DNA from: Lactarius indigo
Taxonomy: Eukaryota > Basidiomycota > Agaricomycetes > Russulales > Russulaceae
DNA: 64,000 nt
Direction of reading: 5' to 3'
NCBI GenBank assembly: GCA_025766275.1
Contig: JAFKAC010000020.1
Coordinates: 310,001 to 374,000 of the forward strand
Shown: piece after piece, positions 34,101 through 43,239 of the stretch
Layout of the letters: every line of letters begins with the position of its first letter
Numbering within the stretch: position 1 is the first letter of the stretch
Notes under the pieces: generated by a model
The model's database searches: none
What the model saw: only the letters and a program-made list of their open reading frames with translations
What the model was told of the DNA's origin: nothing
Program-made: the position numbers and the translations under genes

Positions 34101-35829
34101 AGAAGCGCGACAGTTAGCCCAGACTCTGATCAAGAAGGCCCAAGACAGCTGGGTGAAACACCAAAATACCCCCAAGTATCAAGTAGGTGACCAGGTATGG
34201 CTAGAAGGAAAACACCTTCGAACCAATCAACCCACGGCGAAACTTGCGGCGCGACGCCACGGTCCTTTTAAAGTAGTCCAGGTGATGTCCCCATACAACT
34301 ACCGTCTAGAACTTCCCACGCAGTGGAGCATCCACCCGGTGTTCCACATAGACCTTCTCACGCCCTACAAGAGTACAACCATACACGGCGAAAACTTCCC
34401 CCGACCACCACCGGATCTTGTGGAAGGGGAGGAAGAATATGAAGTCGAGGCCGTTCTAGATGCGCGGCATTTCGGCCGCCGCAAAAAGCTCCAATATCTC
34501 ATCAAATGGAAGGGGTACCCTGACTCGGAGAATCAGTGGGTCGATAAGGACGATGTGTTCGCTCCGGAAGCAATAGAGGCATACCTGGCGGGCCGAACAA
34601 CCGCAAGACACCTTAAAAGCCAGCCAGACGAAAGCAAGGGAGAGCATCGCTCCTATCTTCGTTTTTCTTCCACTTTCATGCCTACCTCTCCTCTCAGACA
34701 TGTCACCACGGCGATCCTCCTCGACCAAGTCGCACAAGACGCCGCCGCCATCCTCCAAGACGACGAAGAAACCGTGGTTCCAGCGGTCCAGCTCACTCCA
34801 TACACACCTGCAAACATGCGAACGGGGCATATCACCGCTCAAGAATGGGCTGGCATCTTACAGAGGTTCCCAGACCCCACGCGCCAGCCCAGCGACGAGC
34901 AGCCTGCCATCCCTCACGTCTTCCAAGACGACAGCGGGGCACGCGAACCCATCGCGATCATCCCCCCAGACGACGCTCTTATCGGTATTAGGGGAGTTTT
35001 CCTGGCCGATCGATCTAACGAAGGACCGAGTGGAGGTGGAAGCGGAGGAGGCCTGGCGGAGGACGGCTCAGGAGTGGGCGAGAGAACAGTTGAGGTTGGC
35101 GCAGGAGAGATTGAGCGAGTTGCGGCGGCGCAGGCAGCGATGCCGGACCAAGCTGACCATGACGACGGAGATTACTACCTGGTCAGCCACCCCCTCCTTC
35201 GAACGAACTGCGACTCTGCTAATCCCGGAATCACCCCGTGGCTCTTGCACACCGACGGAACCCCCATGTCTCGAGGACGTGTGCGACTGCCCGGCGTCGC
35301 ACTACACACCACCATTACGCGAGACGACGACCCGGCGCAGGTCCTTGCACCTGAAGGGTTCCGGGCGAATCGACAGCCCCATTACATTCACTTCCCCATC
35401 ACCGGGCCGGACGGAGTAGAGTTACAGGCGAGCCATATACAGATTGTCGGAGGTGCGAATCCTTTTGTCCTGGGAATAATCCCAGGGTCCCCCTATCTCT
35501 ACGGCAAACCACTTTACGCCACCCCACGACTCTCGGCTGCGAATTGTGCCTTCATTGCCCACGAGGACCTCGTCATCCTCGCCGCCGACAAGCTTACCAA
35601 CCGCGCACTCAACCGCATAGGGGACGAATCCCTGGTTGCGGAGGTGACGCGCTACCACGCCGCGGCCCACGAAGAATCGTGCCTGCAGGCACGCATTCGT
35701 CAGCTTCATGGGATGGTTCTCGTCACCCGCGAAGACAAGATGGACTGCGTGTACCGCCTGGAGCGCGCGGACGTATTCCGACGCATCGAGGACGAACAGC
35801 GGGAGTGGATAGCACGTGACTTTCAGTGA
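31102..35829 (+). pseudogene. Gypsy-1 pol with chromodomain and C-terminal extension
   Basis: A single -1 frame runs from the slippery site to TGA at 35827-35829, cut by TGA at 31318-31320 and 32617-32619. Order: protease DSGATDNF (31,240), RT with KLDIRWGYNNIRI and the YMDD box (IYMDDIGIA, 32,300), RNase H (EVDASGFAVGAVLL), integrase HHCC (HGHLGISR ... CADCQRNK, 33,385-33,500) and DDE core (IALDFIT, SDRDPRFTS, GQLERTNQWLEQ), chromodomain (34,440-34,600; LQYLIKWKGYPDSENQW). About 400 further residues follow, including the HYIHF domain (35,380-35,510) and a helical end (35,630-35,826). The two stops sit at Arg-compatible positions (PQP-TGA-KIWN and PLN-TGA-LTRK). Reverting two CpG transitions is all that separates this copy from an open pol. 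Confidence 0.92.
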
Positions 35830-35860
35830 GTCTGGGGCCTCATGCTAGAAAAGGGGGTGA

Positions 35861-36325
35861 TGTCACATTTCGTGTATTGAACCCTCACTGTACCGGTTGT
35901 GACTACGGCGGTAAGGTAGATTAGTCATGGACTCGGGGTTTACAAAGGAGTTAGGAGTTTGGAGATGACTCGATCCTAGTACAGGTAGTAGTAGTATTAG
36001 GATAGAGGTACTTACGCGATACGTTGGACGCTACATTACGGTGACTCATAGCAGCGCTTGAAAGCCTGCTTTTCTTGTATTTAAGGGTAGCTGCAAAGAC
36101 CAAGATACGCCATCTTGGTCTTCTTCAATCGTCACTTCTCGCCTTGTCTCTCTCTCTCTCTCTCTCTCTATTCGATTCGTACTTTTGTCAAACGTTCGAC
36201 ATCGACGCCTTAGTGCCTTCGAGCATCTAACATTGCCTTCGTGCCATACGCCCTTGGCGTGGATAGCCAAGCTACAAGTCGCCCTTATCAAGCTCAAGTC
36301 GGGCTAACGCTGTGACGGCGTTACA
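35861..36325 (+). repeat. Gypsy-1 3' LTR
   Basis: 465 bp, preceded by the purine tract AAAAGGGGGTGA. Matches 28648-29110 with five substitutions and one TC unit. Confidence 0.95.
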
Positions 36326-36998
36326 TTGTAGTACTGTCACTCCCTGTATGAGTATAAGTAGAGTACCATGTACGCTCCTGGTCCACATCAGTTCCTCACT
36401 GTTGTGTGCCAGGTATGTCTTCTCCTCTCTAATGTATCATCAGTTCCTCACTGTTGTGTGCCAGACACTTTGCTTTACCTGCAAGACATCTCTGTCAACT
36501 GCTTCCCTGTGCCTTCATATCTCACCACAGTACTCTTTGTTTCACTGTGAGTATGATTCTCTAGCTATGCTGTTTATCACCAGCTTGACTTGTGAGGCAG
36601 TTGGGGAAGAAGACATTTGAGAAGAGGTTGTTTCTGTTGCTGTATGACTGCATGCTTTGATGTGTTCTCACATGTTCAATTTTTGTTCAGTAGGAGGTGG
36701 CTTGGGCAGTGTCTGATTGTCTTTCTCTTTTTTTGGTTTGAAAAGGTATGCAATATCTTTGACTGCCATGATGATGCAAGTGGTCTGTGGAATGGAGGGA
36801 GGATTGTATGCTTCAAAATGTTGCAGTACGCCTGTAAAAGCAATCACAGATTTTATGTCCAGTAGTCGTTTTGTAGGTTCCAGCCATTTTGGGTTGTTCA
36901 ATAAGGAACCTCAGATGGCAATGTCTTCTGTGCCACCACCAATGTATTGTGTAGCATACATGAAAAATTCAGGGGGCTTGGTTGTAGTGGAGGTAATT

Positions 36999-37776
36999 TG
37001 TAATGTTGTCACAACGTTAGCTCGACTTGAGCTTGGTGAGGCGGCAACCGACTTAGCAAATAGACATGACTGTGCAAAGGCACATGCTTCTGAGTGAGTG
37101 AAAGCATGAAGGCTCACTTGCAGGACTTGATATGGCAATAAGATGAGAGAGAGAAAGAGGAGATAGAGATGAGAGGCAAAGAGAAGAGACAACAAATAGT
37201 GATGATTCAAGAAGACCAAGATGGCGTATCTTGGTCTTCGCCGGTTATCTTAAATACATTCTGAGCAGGCTTTCAAGCGCTGCTATGAGTCACAGTAAGG
37301 TAGTGTCCAATGTATTGCAGAAACAGCGCGAACCCTAATACTACTAGTACCTGTACTAGTATTGAGTCACCTCGTCGTAACACTGCAATCTCCTATCATA
37401 CTACCACATCACAATCGTAAAGGCCTAAGGCCATAAGTCCATGACTAATCTACCTTACTGCCGTAGTCATCACCAGTATAGTAAGGGTCCATGAGTCAAA
37501 ACATAACATCACCCTCCTCTTAGCGTGAGACTCCTGACTCACTGAAAGTCATGAGCTGGCCAACTACTCTGTTCATCCGCAATACACTCCAACGCTGTGG
37601 CGCGTTCCAACTGATAGATGCAGTCCTGCTTGTCGTCCTGCGCACACTGTATCATAGTGCAAAGCTGACTCACCCTTGTATGTAGCCGATTGAGCTTGAA
37701 GCTCACTGCATGGTAGTGTGTGACTTTGGCTGTGAGCGTTTTGTCATTGATGCAGTTTGTTATGTTTTGATTTGGA
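36999..37776 (-). mobile_element. Gypsy-3 fragment: 3' LTR plus end of pol
   Basis: The minus-strand LTR is 37508-36999 (510 bp, TGTTATG...ATTACA), related to Gypsy-1 LTRs and with the same hairpin. Directly upstream on the minus strand is the purine tract AGAGGAGGGTGA. Then, read backwards, comes a short pol end (37,760-37,539) that matches the Gypsy-1 C-terminus: CIYQLERATALECIADEQ against CVYRLERADVFRRIEDEQ, both closing ...DFQ. The element is cut at about 37,776 by the Gypsy-4 LTR; the rest is missing. Confidence 0.8.
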
Positions 37777-38087
37777 TGTCGTGTTTCGGCTTGTGGACCC
37801 TTACTGTACTGGTTGTGACTACGGCAGTAAGGTAGATTAGTCACGGACTCGTGGCCTTAGGCCTTTACAGCGATATGGTGGTGTGATAGGAGATTGCGTA
37901 CGATAGCTGACTGATGGTATGACTCGTTACTAGTACAGGTACTAGTAGTATTAGGGTTCGAGTTGTTTCTGCAATATGATGGATGCTACCATACTGTGAC
38001 TCATAGCAGCGCTTGTAAGCCTGCTCAACTTGTATTTAAGACAGCTTGCGAAGACCAAGATACACCATCTTGGTCTTCTTGAATCGT
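37777..38087 (+). repeat. Gypsy-4 LTR fragment
   Basis: Plus-strand LTR start (TGTCGTGTTTCGG) with the family's promoter and hairpin (about 38,052-38,078), ending abruptly at the Gypsy-2 LTR. No internal region remains. Confidence 0.75.
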
Positions 38088-38669
38088 TGTTATGCCCTAG
38101 CAGGGGCGTGGGTTCTAGAGGTTTCAAGTCACACAAGTATCAAGCGAAGACTTCTGTTGTCTTATTGCTATGAAATACAAGTGGCAAAAGTGTGGCACAG
38201 GGTGCAGCACTACTCTGTAACGTAGGACTCCTCGTCCGAAGTGTCTAACACTTCTCTACACTTGATCTTGCTAGTGCACAGAGTATAACAGGTGTGACGC
38301 ATTGATATAGTTCAACTGCAAAGACTTCGAAGTGTCCTGGTTAGGGACTGAGGTAGGGGGTGCACAAGAAGAGGGGAATAAGGCGAGGTCACACCAAAGT
38401 ACGGAGGCAAGGTTGCTAGATTGCAAACAAAGCCAAGTCTGGCTTCCTACGGTCTACAGTACAGGTTTATATAGGGCAAGGTTCCAAACAACATGAACAC
38501 AAGCCCACACAGAAGTAAAGAAACTAGATGGAGTAAAGAGACATTTGGATCAAGACAAGTAATGCCACTAACAGTAGTAGCTCCTTCGGGTAACAAGGCA
38601 TGGGACATAAGGAGAAAGAACAAGATGAGAACACACTGTAACTGAGGTCTGAAGTGTCAGATCATAACA
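38088..38669 (-). repeat. Gypsy-2 3' LTR
   Basis: Ends are inverted repeats TGTTATG/CATAACA. A purine tract (AGAGAGGGGCTCA on the minus strand) adjoins it at about 38,670-38,685. The partner LTR is not in the window. Confidence 0.8.
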
Positions 38670-38695
38670 TGAGCCCCTCTCTAAGTCAACTCTCC

Positions 38696-40114
38696 CTAGA
38701 GTGCTTCGAAGTCCATCAGGTCGTAGACATCATTGTCCACATCGTTGGCTGGAGTGCTTTCATGAGGGAGGGGGCATTGATGTTGGCGAAGGAAGTTGAA
38801 GGGACCATAGGCCCCACACTTGCGGCAATTTTCGTACTTGGGGCACTTGATTTCTTCGTGGCTGTTGCTGGTGAAACACTTGCAACACCACTGAGTGCGT
38901 TCTTCTGGGGCTGGCCAAAAGCACTGGTAGGGGAAGTGGTCAGTGCTAGAACACCTCCAGCAGTACTTCTGTTTCTGAGGACAAGCGAAGGAGAGGTGGT
39001 CTTTGGACTGGCACCTGTAACAAAGTCGGATGGTGCCAGTCTCCTTCTTGTTGGACCTGCGCTTGCGTCTTTTCTTTCTTTCTGCGGAAGGGCTAGGTCG
39101 TTCTGGTTCATAGTGGAGTCTTGGCATGGAGTGGTAGCGAGGTGGAGCAGGGGCAGGAATGGGGTGAACTCCGAAGGGGTGAGTCTCTTCTTCAGAAGGA
39201 GGAGGGTGTAGTGTGAGCCACTGGTCTGCAATTCGGACATAGGCCTTGTGTTCTTGTAGTCTCCTTCGGACACTGGTTAGTTGCATGTCCATGTTGAGGA
39301 GGTGTCTTTTGAGGGGCTCCATCGTCTTGTACAGGCCTTCAATCTCCTTTCGGAGGGCCTTCTGGTTTTGCAAGAATCGGTGAGTCCTGGAGATTTCTGC
39401 TGTGAGGCAGTCATCTCCCAGGTCTTCTAGGACTTCGTCAACTTGTCTGGCTGTGGGGGAAACTTTGTCAAAGTTCTGCATCTGGGCTGAGGTAATGGGG
39501 GGAGCTGGATTGTGGGGGTCATCGTCTTTGGGAAGGAGGAAGAGGGGGAGGCCATAGTGAGGGAGATTTTTGCCCATGGTGCCAATGACCTCTTCTTTGT
39601 TTTCACTGATCTTGATCCATTTAGCATCCTTTCGGATGTATGAGGTTGGGTCAGCATCGTTAGGGATGAGGAAGTGGACATAGTGGCTGCTCCAGGGGTC
39701 ATTCAGGAAGAAGGGGTAGCCAGGGTTGTCATCTTCTTCAGCAGTGATGTGCATCCTTTCATAATTAATGGGGAGTGTGTCCATGATTGGGTCATTAGCT
39801 ATTTCACTGAGGCGAGCTATAGTCACTCTAGGATCAGGGGGGGAGGTGATAGGTCGGTGTATCTCAGGAGTAGGGGGAGCTGTGTGTCCAGGAGGGGGAA
39901 TGTGAAGGGCTATTCCTCCTCCTTCTGTTTCTATGACGCTGGGCATAGTGGGATCGATGGGCTGTGGTTCCTGAATGAGCAAAGGCAAGGAAGGGGGTCG
40001 TGCTGGGAAGGGGGAATAGCCGGAGGAAGGTGTGACAGAGGGTGTTTCGTCAAAGGAGCCTCTTTCCATGGCACGAGCAATGAGGCGTTCTACAGAGGAG
40101 GAGCGAGAGGGCAT
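38696..40114 (-). CDS. C-terminal extension of Gypsy-2 Pol: HYVHF domain, coiled region, four zinc knuckles
   Basis: A 472-codon open frame. It lies in the same frame as pol, separated only by a TGA (40148-40150) and 11 sense codons, so it was probably the tail of Pol rather than a separate gene. A Pro-rich linker (20-110) leads to a domain starting HYVHF (about 144) and ending YGLPLFLLP (about 190), which resembles HYIHF...YGKPLYATP in Gypsy-1. A helical, charged stretch follows (about 225-300). Four Cys-His clusters lie near 368-450: CYRCQSKDHLSFAC, CWRCSSTDHFPYQC, CCKC...H...C and CRKC...H..C. Zinc knuckles normally sit in Gag; finding them after the chromodomain is unusual. It has no internal stop, although the adjoining pol has several. 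Confidence 0.75.
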   Translation of the reverse strand: MPSRSSSVERLIARAMERGSFDETPSVTPSSGYSPFPARPPSLPLLIQEPQPIDPTMPSVIETEGGGIALHIPPPGHTAPPTPEIHRPITSPPDPRVTIARLSEIANDPIMDTLPINYERMHITAEEDDNPGYPFFLNDPWSSHYVHFLIPNDADPTSYIRKDAKWIKISENKEEVIGTMGKNLPHYGLPLFLLPKDDDPHNPAPPITSAQMQNFDKVSPTARQVDEVLEDLGDDCLTAEISRTHRFLQNQKALRKEIEGLYKTMEPLKRHLLNMDMQLTSVRRRLQEHKAYVRIADQWLTLHPPPSEEETHPFGVHPIPAPAPPRYHSMPRLHYEPERPSPSAERKKRRKRRSNKKETGTIRLCYRCQSKDHLSFACPQKQKYCWRCSSTDHFPYQCFWPAPEERTQWCCKCFTSNSHEEIKCPKYENCRKCGAYGPFNFLRQHQCPLPHESTPANDVDNDVYDLMDFEAL

Positions 40115-40147
40115 AGTGAAGAAGCTAGTGGGAAAGGTGGTTACTGT

Positions 40148-43100
40148 TCATATTGTTACTTCCTTTTGTTTTAACCACTGTTTTGCTCCTTCGCTTCTGG
40201 GGTTGCTTTCAAAGTGTTCCTGAATAAGTTCTGGGGCGTTGAGGTTCTTTTCTGGTTCCCAGCTATTGTGTGCATCAGAGTATCCTTTCCACTTGATTAG
40301 GAACTGTAACTGGTTCCTGTGGCATCTTGTTTCTAGTATTTTCTTGACTTCCCACTCCTGTTCTCCATCTATCAGATCTGGGGGTGGCTCCATGAAGTTC
40401 TTTCCATGTATGGAGGTTTCTTTGTATGGCATCAAGAGGGACGCATGGAATACTGGGTGGATCCGCCACTGATGGGGAAGTTTTAGGGCATATGTAGTGG
40501 CGGAGATCTTCTTTGTGACCCTGAAGGGTCCATATCTTTTTGGGGCTAACTTGAAACTAGGGTGCGTTGTTTTCAAGTTCCTGGCGTCCAGCCACACACT
40601 ATCTCCTTCTGTGTGTTGTTCAAAATGAGAGGATCCTTTGTGGAGTGACTGTGCATGGGTAATTGCCGCTTGGGCGGTCCTTCTGGCTTCTTGGATCCGC
40701 TCCAGTCTTTCTTGTGTTCCTGGTACTGTGGTCGTTCTTTCTGGTTGGTGTACTCTTGGGATGTATCCAAGAATTAGCTCATAAGGTGCTTTTTTGGTGG
40801 TTGTGCTTGGCCAAGAGTTGTGGGTGTACTGTGCCAGTGGTAGTAGCTCTGTCCAGTTATCTTGTTGATGGTTTATGAACATTCGGAGGTACTGCTCTAA
40901 CCACTGGTTTGTTTGTTCTGATTGTCCATCTGTTTGTGGGTGGTATGCTGTGCTGATATTTTGTTCTATGTCAAGTACTCTGCATAGTTCTTTGATGAAC
41001 TTCGCTGTGAATCTGGGGTCTCTGTCGGAGATGACCCTTCTTGGTAGTCCATAGTGTGGCAGGACAGTTTTGGCATAGAGTTTTGCCACTCCTTCTGTGT
41101 CTATTGTTTCACTGCATGGGATAAAGAAGGCTGCTTTGGAACAGTCATGATCCATGATGGTGAGAATTGTGTCATTGTCTTCTGATTGGGGTAGTTTTGT
41201 GATGAAGTCTAGAGCGATGGTTTCAAAAGGGAGTGCTTCTGGGTTAGTCTTGATGGGGAATATCAGTGGTTTCAGGTTCCCAGGGAAGTTCTTGTTTGAT
41301 TGGCATGTGGCACAGCCCTTTACATATGCGGATATGTTGTCTTTCATGTTTGGCCACCAAAAGTCTTGTGACACTAACCACAAGGTCTTTGTTATTCCGG
41401 GGTGTCCAGCTGTTTTTGTATCGTGAAACAGGGAAATTACCCCCCTCTTTAGCAGTGTGTTGTCCACAACCACCAGTTTGTCACCTTTCCACCAGTGTTT
41501 GCCTTGTTTTACTAGGTGGAAGGGGGTGGCCCACTCGTCCAGAGTGTCTTGGTGGTCTAATTGGTGTGTCATGACCCAGTCATCTATCCTTATGGAGAGA
41601 GCGGAGTTTGCGAAGATAGTTGGGGTCAGGACCACCACATCGGTGTTATCTTCTGCTCCGGTGTCATGGTCAGGGCGTCTTGACAGGGCATCTGCATGGT
41701 TCTGGGGTCCAGGTTTATGGTGAAGTTTGATGTGATAGTCTGCAAGTCTGGGGATGTAACACGCCACTCTCCTATTGATTTGTCAAGGGTGGCGATAATA
41801 TTCTAGGTTTTTGTGGTCTGTAAACACTGTGATTTCGTGGGGGGACCCTAAAAGAAGGTGTCTCCAGTGTTCTAGTCCTCTGATTACTGCCAGGAGTTCC
41901 CTGTCATGGATGTCATAGTTGTGCTCCACTTCTGAAAATGATTTGGAGAAGTATCCCACAGCTTGTGGTTTGTTTCGGCTGTCTCTTTGTGTTAAGATTG
42001 CCCCTGTGGCGAAAGCGGAGGCATCTACTTCTAGTTCGAAAGGTTTGTCCATATCTGGTTGACATAAGATGGGGTCTTTGCACACAAGCGTGATGAGAGT
42101 TTCTAAGGCTTCTGCTGCTTCTTTTGTCCATCTAAAGGGTCCTTCTGATGTCTTTATTGTGTCCGTGATGGGTCTTGCTAAGTGAGCGAAGTTGGGGATG
42201 AAGGGTCGCTGATAACTTAGTGTCCCCAACACGCTTCTTGCTTGTTTGACTGACTTGATATCTCTTGGCCAGTCTTTTAGTCCTTCTACCTTCTTTGGGT
42301 CAATTTTGATCTGAGACCCATCGATGACGATGCCTAGGTAGTGGATCTTTCTTTGTTTGAACACACATTTCGATGCTTTGAGGAAGTAAGATTCCTTTTC
42401 ACAGGTTTCCAAGAATTCGTGTACAATTTGTCTGTGGCGCTCTGTATCTTCTTCTGTGGCTATCAGGACATTGTCCATATACACAAATAGTTCTCTGGGG
42501 TATTTGTCCATGAGTGGTCAGAGTATTCTGCTCATGGTTCTTGCAAAGGTGGCTGGTGCATTTGTGAGGCCGAAGGTCATAACTCGAGGGATAAACAGTC
42601 CCCTTGGTGTTTTGAAGGCTGCCTTCCACTGGTCTTCCTCTTTTATGTGGATGTTATGGTACCCCCATCTGATATCGAACTTTGAGAACAGTGTTTTCCC
42701 ATTTAAGTTGGTCAAGATGTCGGAGATGAGAGGTAGTGGATAAGTGTCTTTTATTGTCCAAGTGTTTAGGGGTCTGTAGTCCAGGATAGGGTGCAACCCT
42801 CCATCTGTTTCTTTCTGAAGAAGAAGGAGGAAGTGTAGGGGGAGCTTCCTTCATAGATGTATCCTTTTGCTATGTTTTCGTTGAGGTATGCTTTTAACTC
42901 TTTGTCTTCTTCTGGAGTCAAGGGGTAGATTTTACAATTGATCTTGTTAGGTGCATCTGGACGCAGTGTGATGGGATGGTCTTCCTCTCTTTCTGGGGGA
43001 AAGTGCTGTGCTTCTTCATCTGAAAATACTTTGTTGTGGCGCTGATATTCTTCTGGAATTGCGGTTTCTTTTACTGGGTCAAAGGTTGTTTTGGTTGCTG

Positions 43101-43239
43101 CCGCTTTTGCTTCTTGGTGTCGCTTTCTTCGGAAGCAGTATCCTCCTGCATCAGGAAAAATGGGATCCTGAAAATTTTCAAAAAGCGTAGAAAAGTTACC
43201 ATATTGGACAGATTTTGACAGATCACGCAAATTATGCAA
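40148..43239 (-). pseudogene. Gypsy-2 pol (RT, RNase H, integrase, chromodomain)
   Basis: The frame begins inside the RT lead-in (QHFPPEREEDHPITL). Breaks: a frameshift near 42,790-42,800 (between SSFFFRKK and HPILDYRPLN), a TGA at 42518-42520 (SRIL-TGA-PLMDKYP) and a TGA at 41783-41785 (YRHP-TGA-QINRR). The polymerase box reads YMDN instead of YMDD; a GAC-GAT to GAC-AAT change is CpG-type. RNase H (EVDASAFATGAIL), integrase (HPGITKTLW ... CATCQSNK; ALDFITKLP; SDRDPRFTA; GQSEQTNQWLEQ) and the chromodomain (LQFLIKWKGYSDAHNSWEP, near 40,290) are readable. The terminal TGA at 40148 leads in frame to the extension ORF. Confidence 0.9.

Larger units (their letters stand above)
28648..36325 (+). 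mobile_element. Gypsy-1, chromodomain Ty3/Gypsy retrotransposon (chromovirus)
   Basis: LTRs 28648-29110 and 35861-36325; perfect 5-bp duplication TTGTA (28643-28647, 36326-36330). The interior has gag, a -1 frameshift site, then pol with protease, RT, RNase H, integrase, chromodomain and a long C-terminal extension. The LTRs differ at five bases (four of them CpG-type) plus one TC-repeat unit, so the insertion is fairly young. Three TGA stops inactivate gag and pol. Confidence 0.95.
28325..36579 (+). repeat. LTR-X solo LTR, copy 1, interrupted by Gypsy-1
   Basis: The pieces are 28325-28647 and 36331-36579, about 0.57 kb once joined. It begins TGTTGATAAG, ends TTTATCA, and is flanked by the 5-bp duplication CCAGC (28320-28324 and 36580-36584). 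It is alignable over its length to the reverse complement of 59573-60183. No internal region is present, so this is a solo LTR from LTR-LTR recombination. Gypsy-1 inserted into it later (TSD TTGTA). Confidence 0.85.
28270..36998 (-). pseudogene. Unidentified minus-strand gene, C-terminal part, split by LTR-X copy 1
   Basis: Removing 28325-36579 (plus one CCAGC copy) joins, in frame on the minus strand, a segment ending SSSPTASQVK to LGKQKAESYEEEVKEDT and a TAA at 28270-28272. Upstream pieces on the same strand read FFMYATQYIGGGTEDIAI, TGA, then NNPKWLEPTKRLLDIKSV and FTGVLQHFEAYNPPSIPQTT (36,980-36,700). I do not know this family. The TGA and doubtful introns suggest decay. The in-frame rejoin supports the idea that a gene was hit here, but it could also be chance. 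Confidence 0.35.
38088..43239 (-). mobile_element. Gypsy-2, decayed chromovirus on the minus strand
   Basis: Its 3' LTR is 38088-38669 (582 bp; on the plus strand TGTTATG...CATAACA), inserted after ATCGT inside the Gypsy-4 LTR. Pol (43,239-40,148) and the C-terminal extension ORF (40,114-38,696) follow on the minus strand. Gag, protease and the 5' LTR are missing; the break is near 43,200-43,250, where unrelated repeat sequence begins. The sequence is poor in CpG and rich in TpG/CpA. Confidence 0.85.

Noticed and set aside
36999..38087. Gypsy-3 and Gypsy-4 LTRs as a pair of one element or a long inverted-repeat transposon
   Set aside because: They face opposite ways, differ in length and start (TGTTATG vs TGTCGTG), and pol remnants and target sites fit two separate insertions.
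38654..39211. 185-codon plus-strand frame over the Gypsy-2 extension
   Set aside because: Shadow of the zinc-knuckle ORF.
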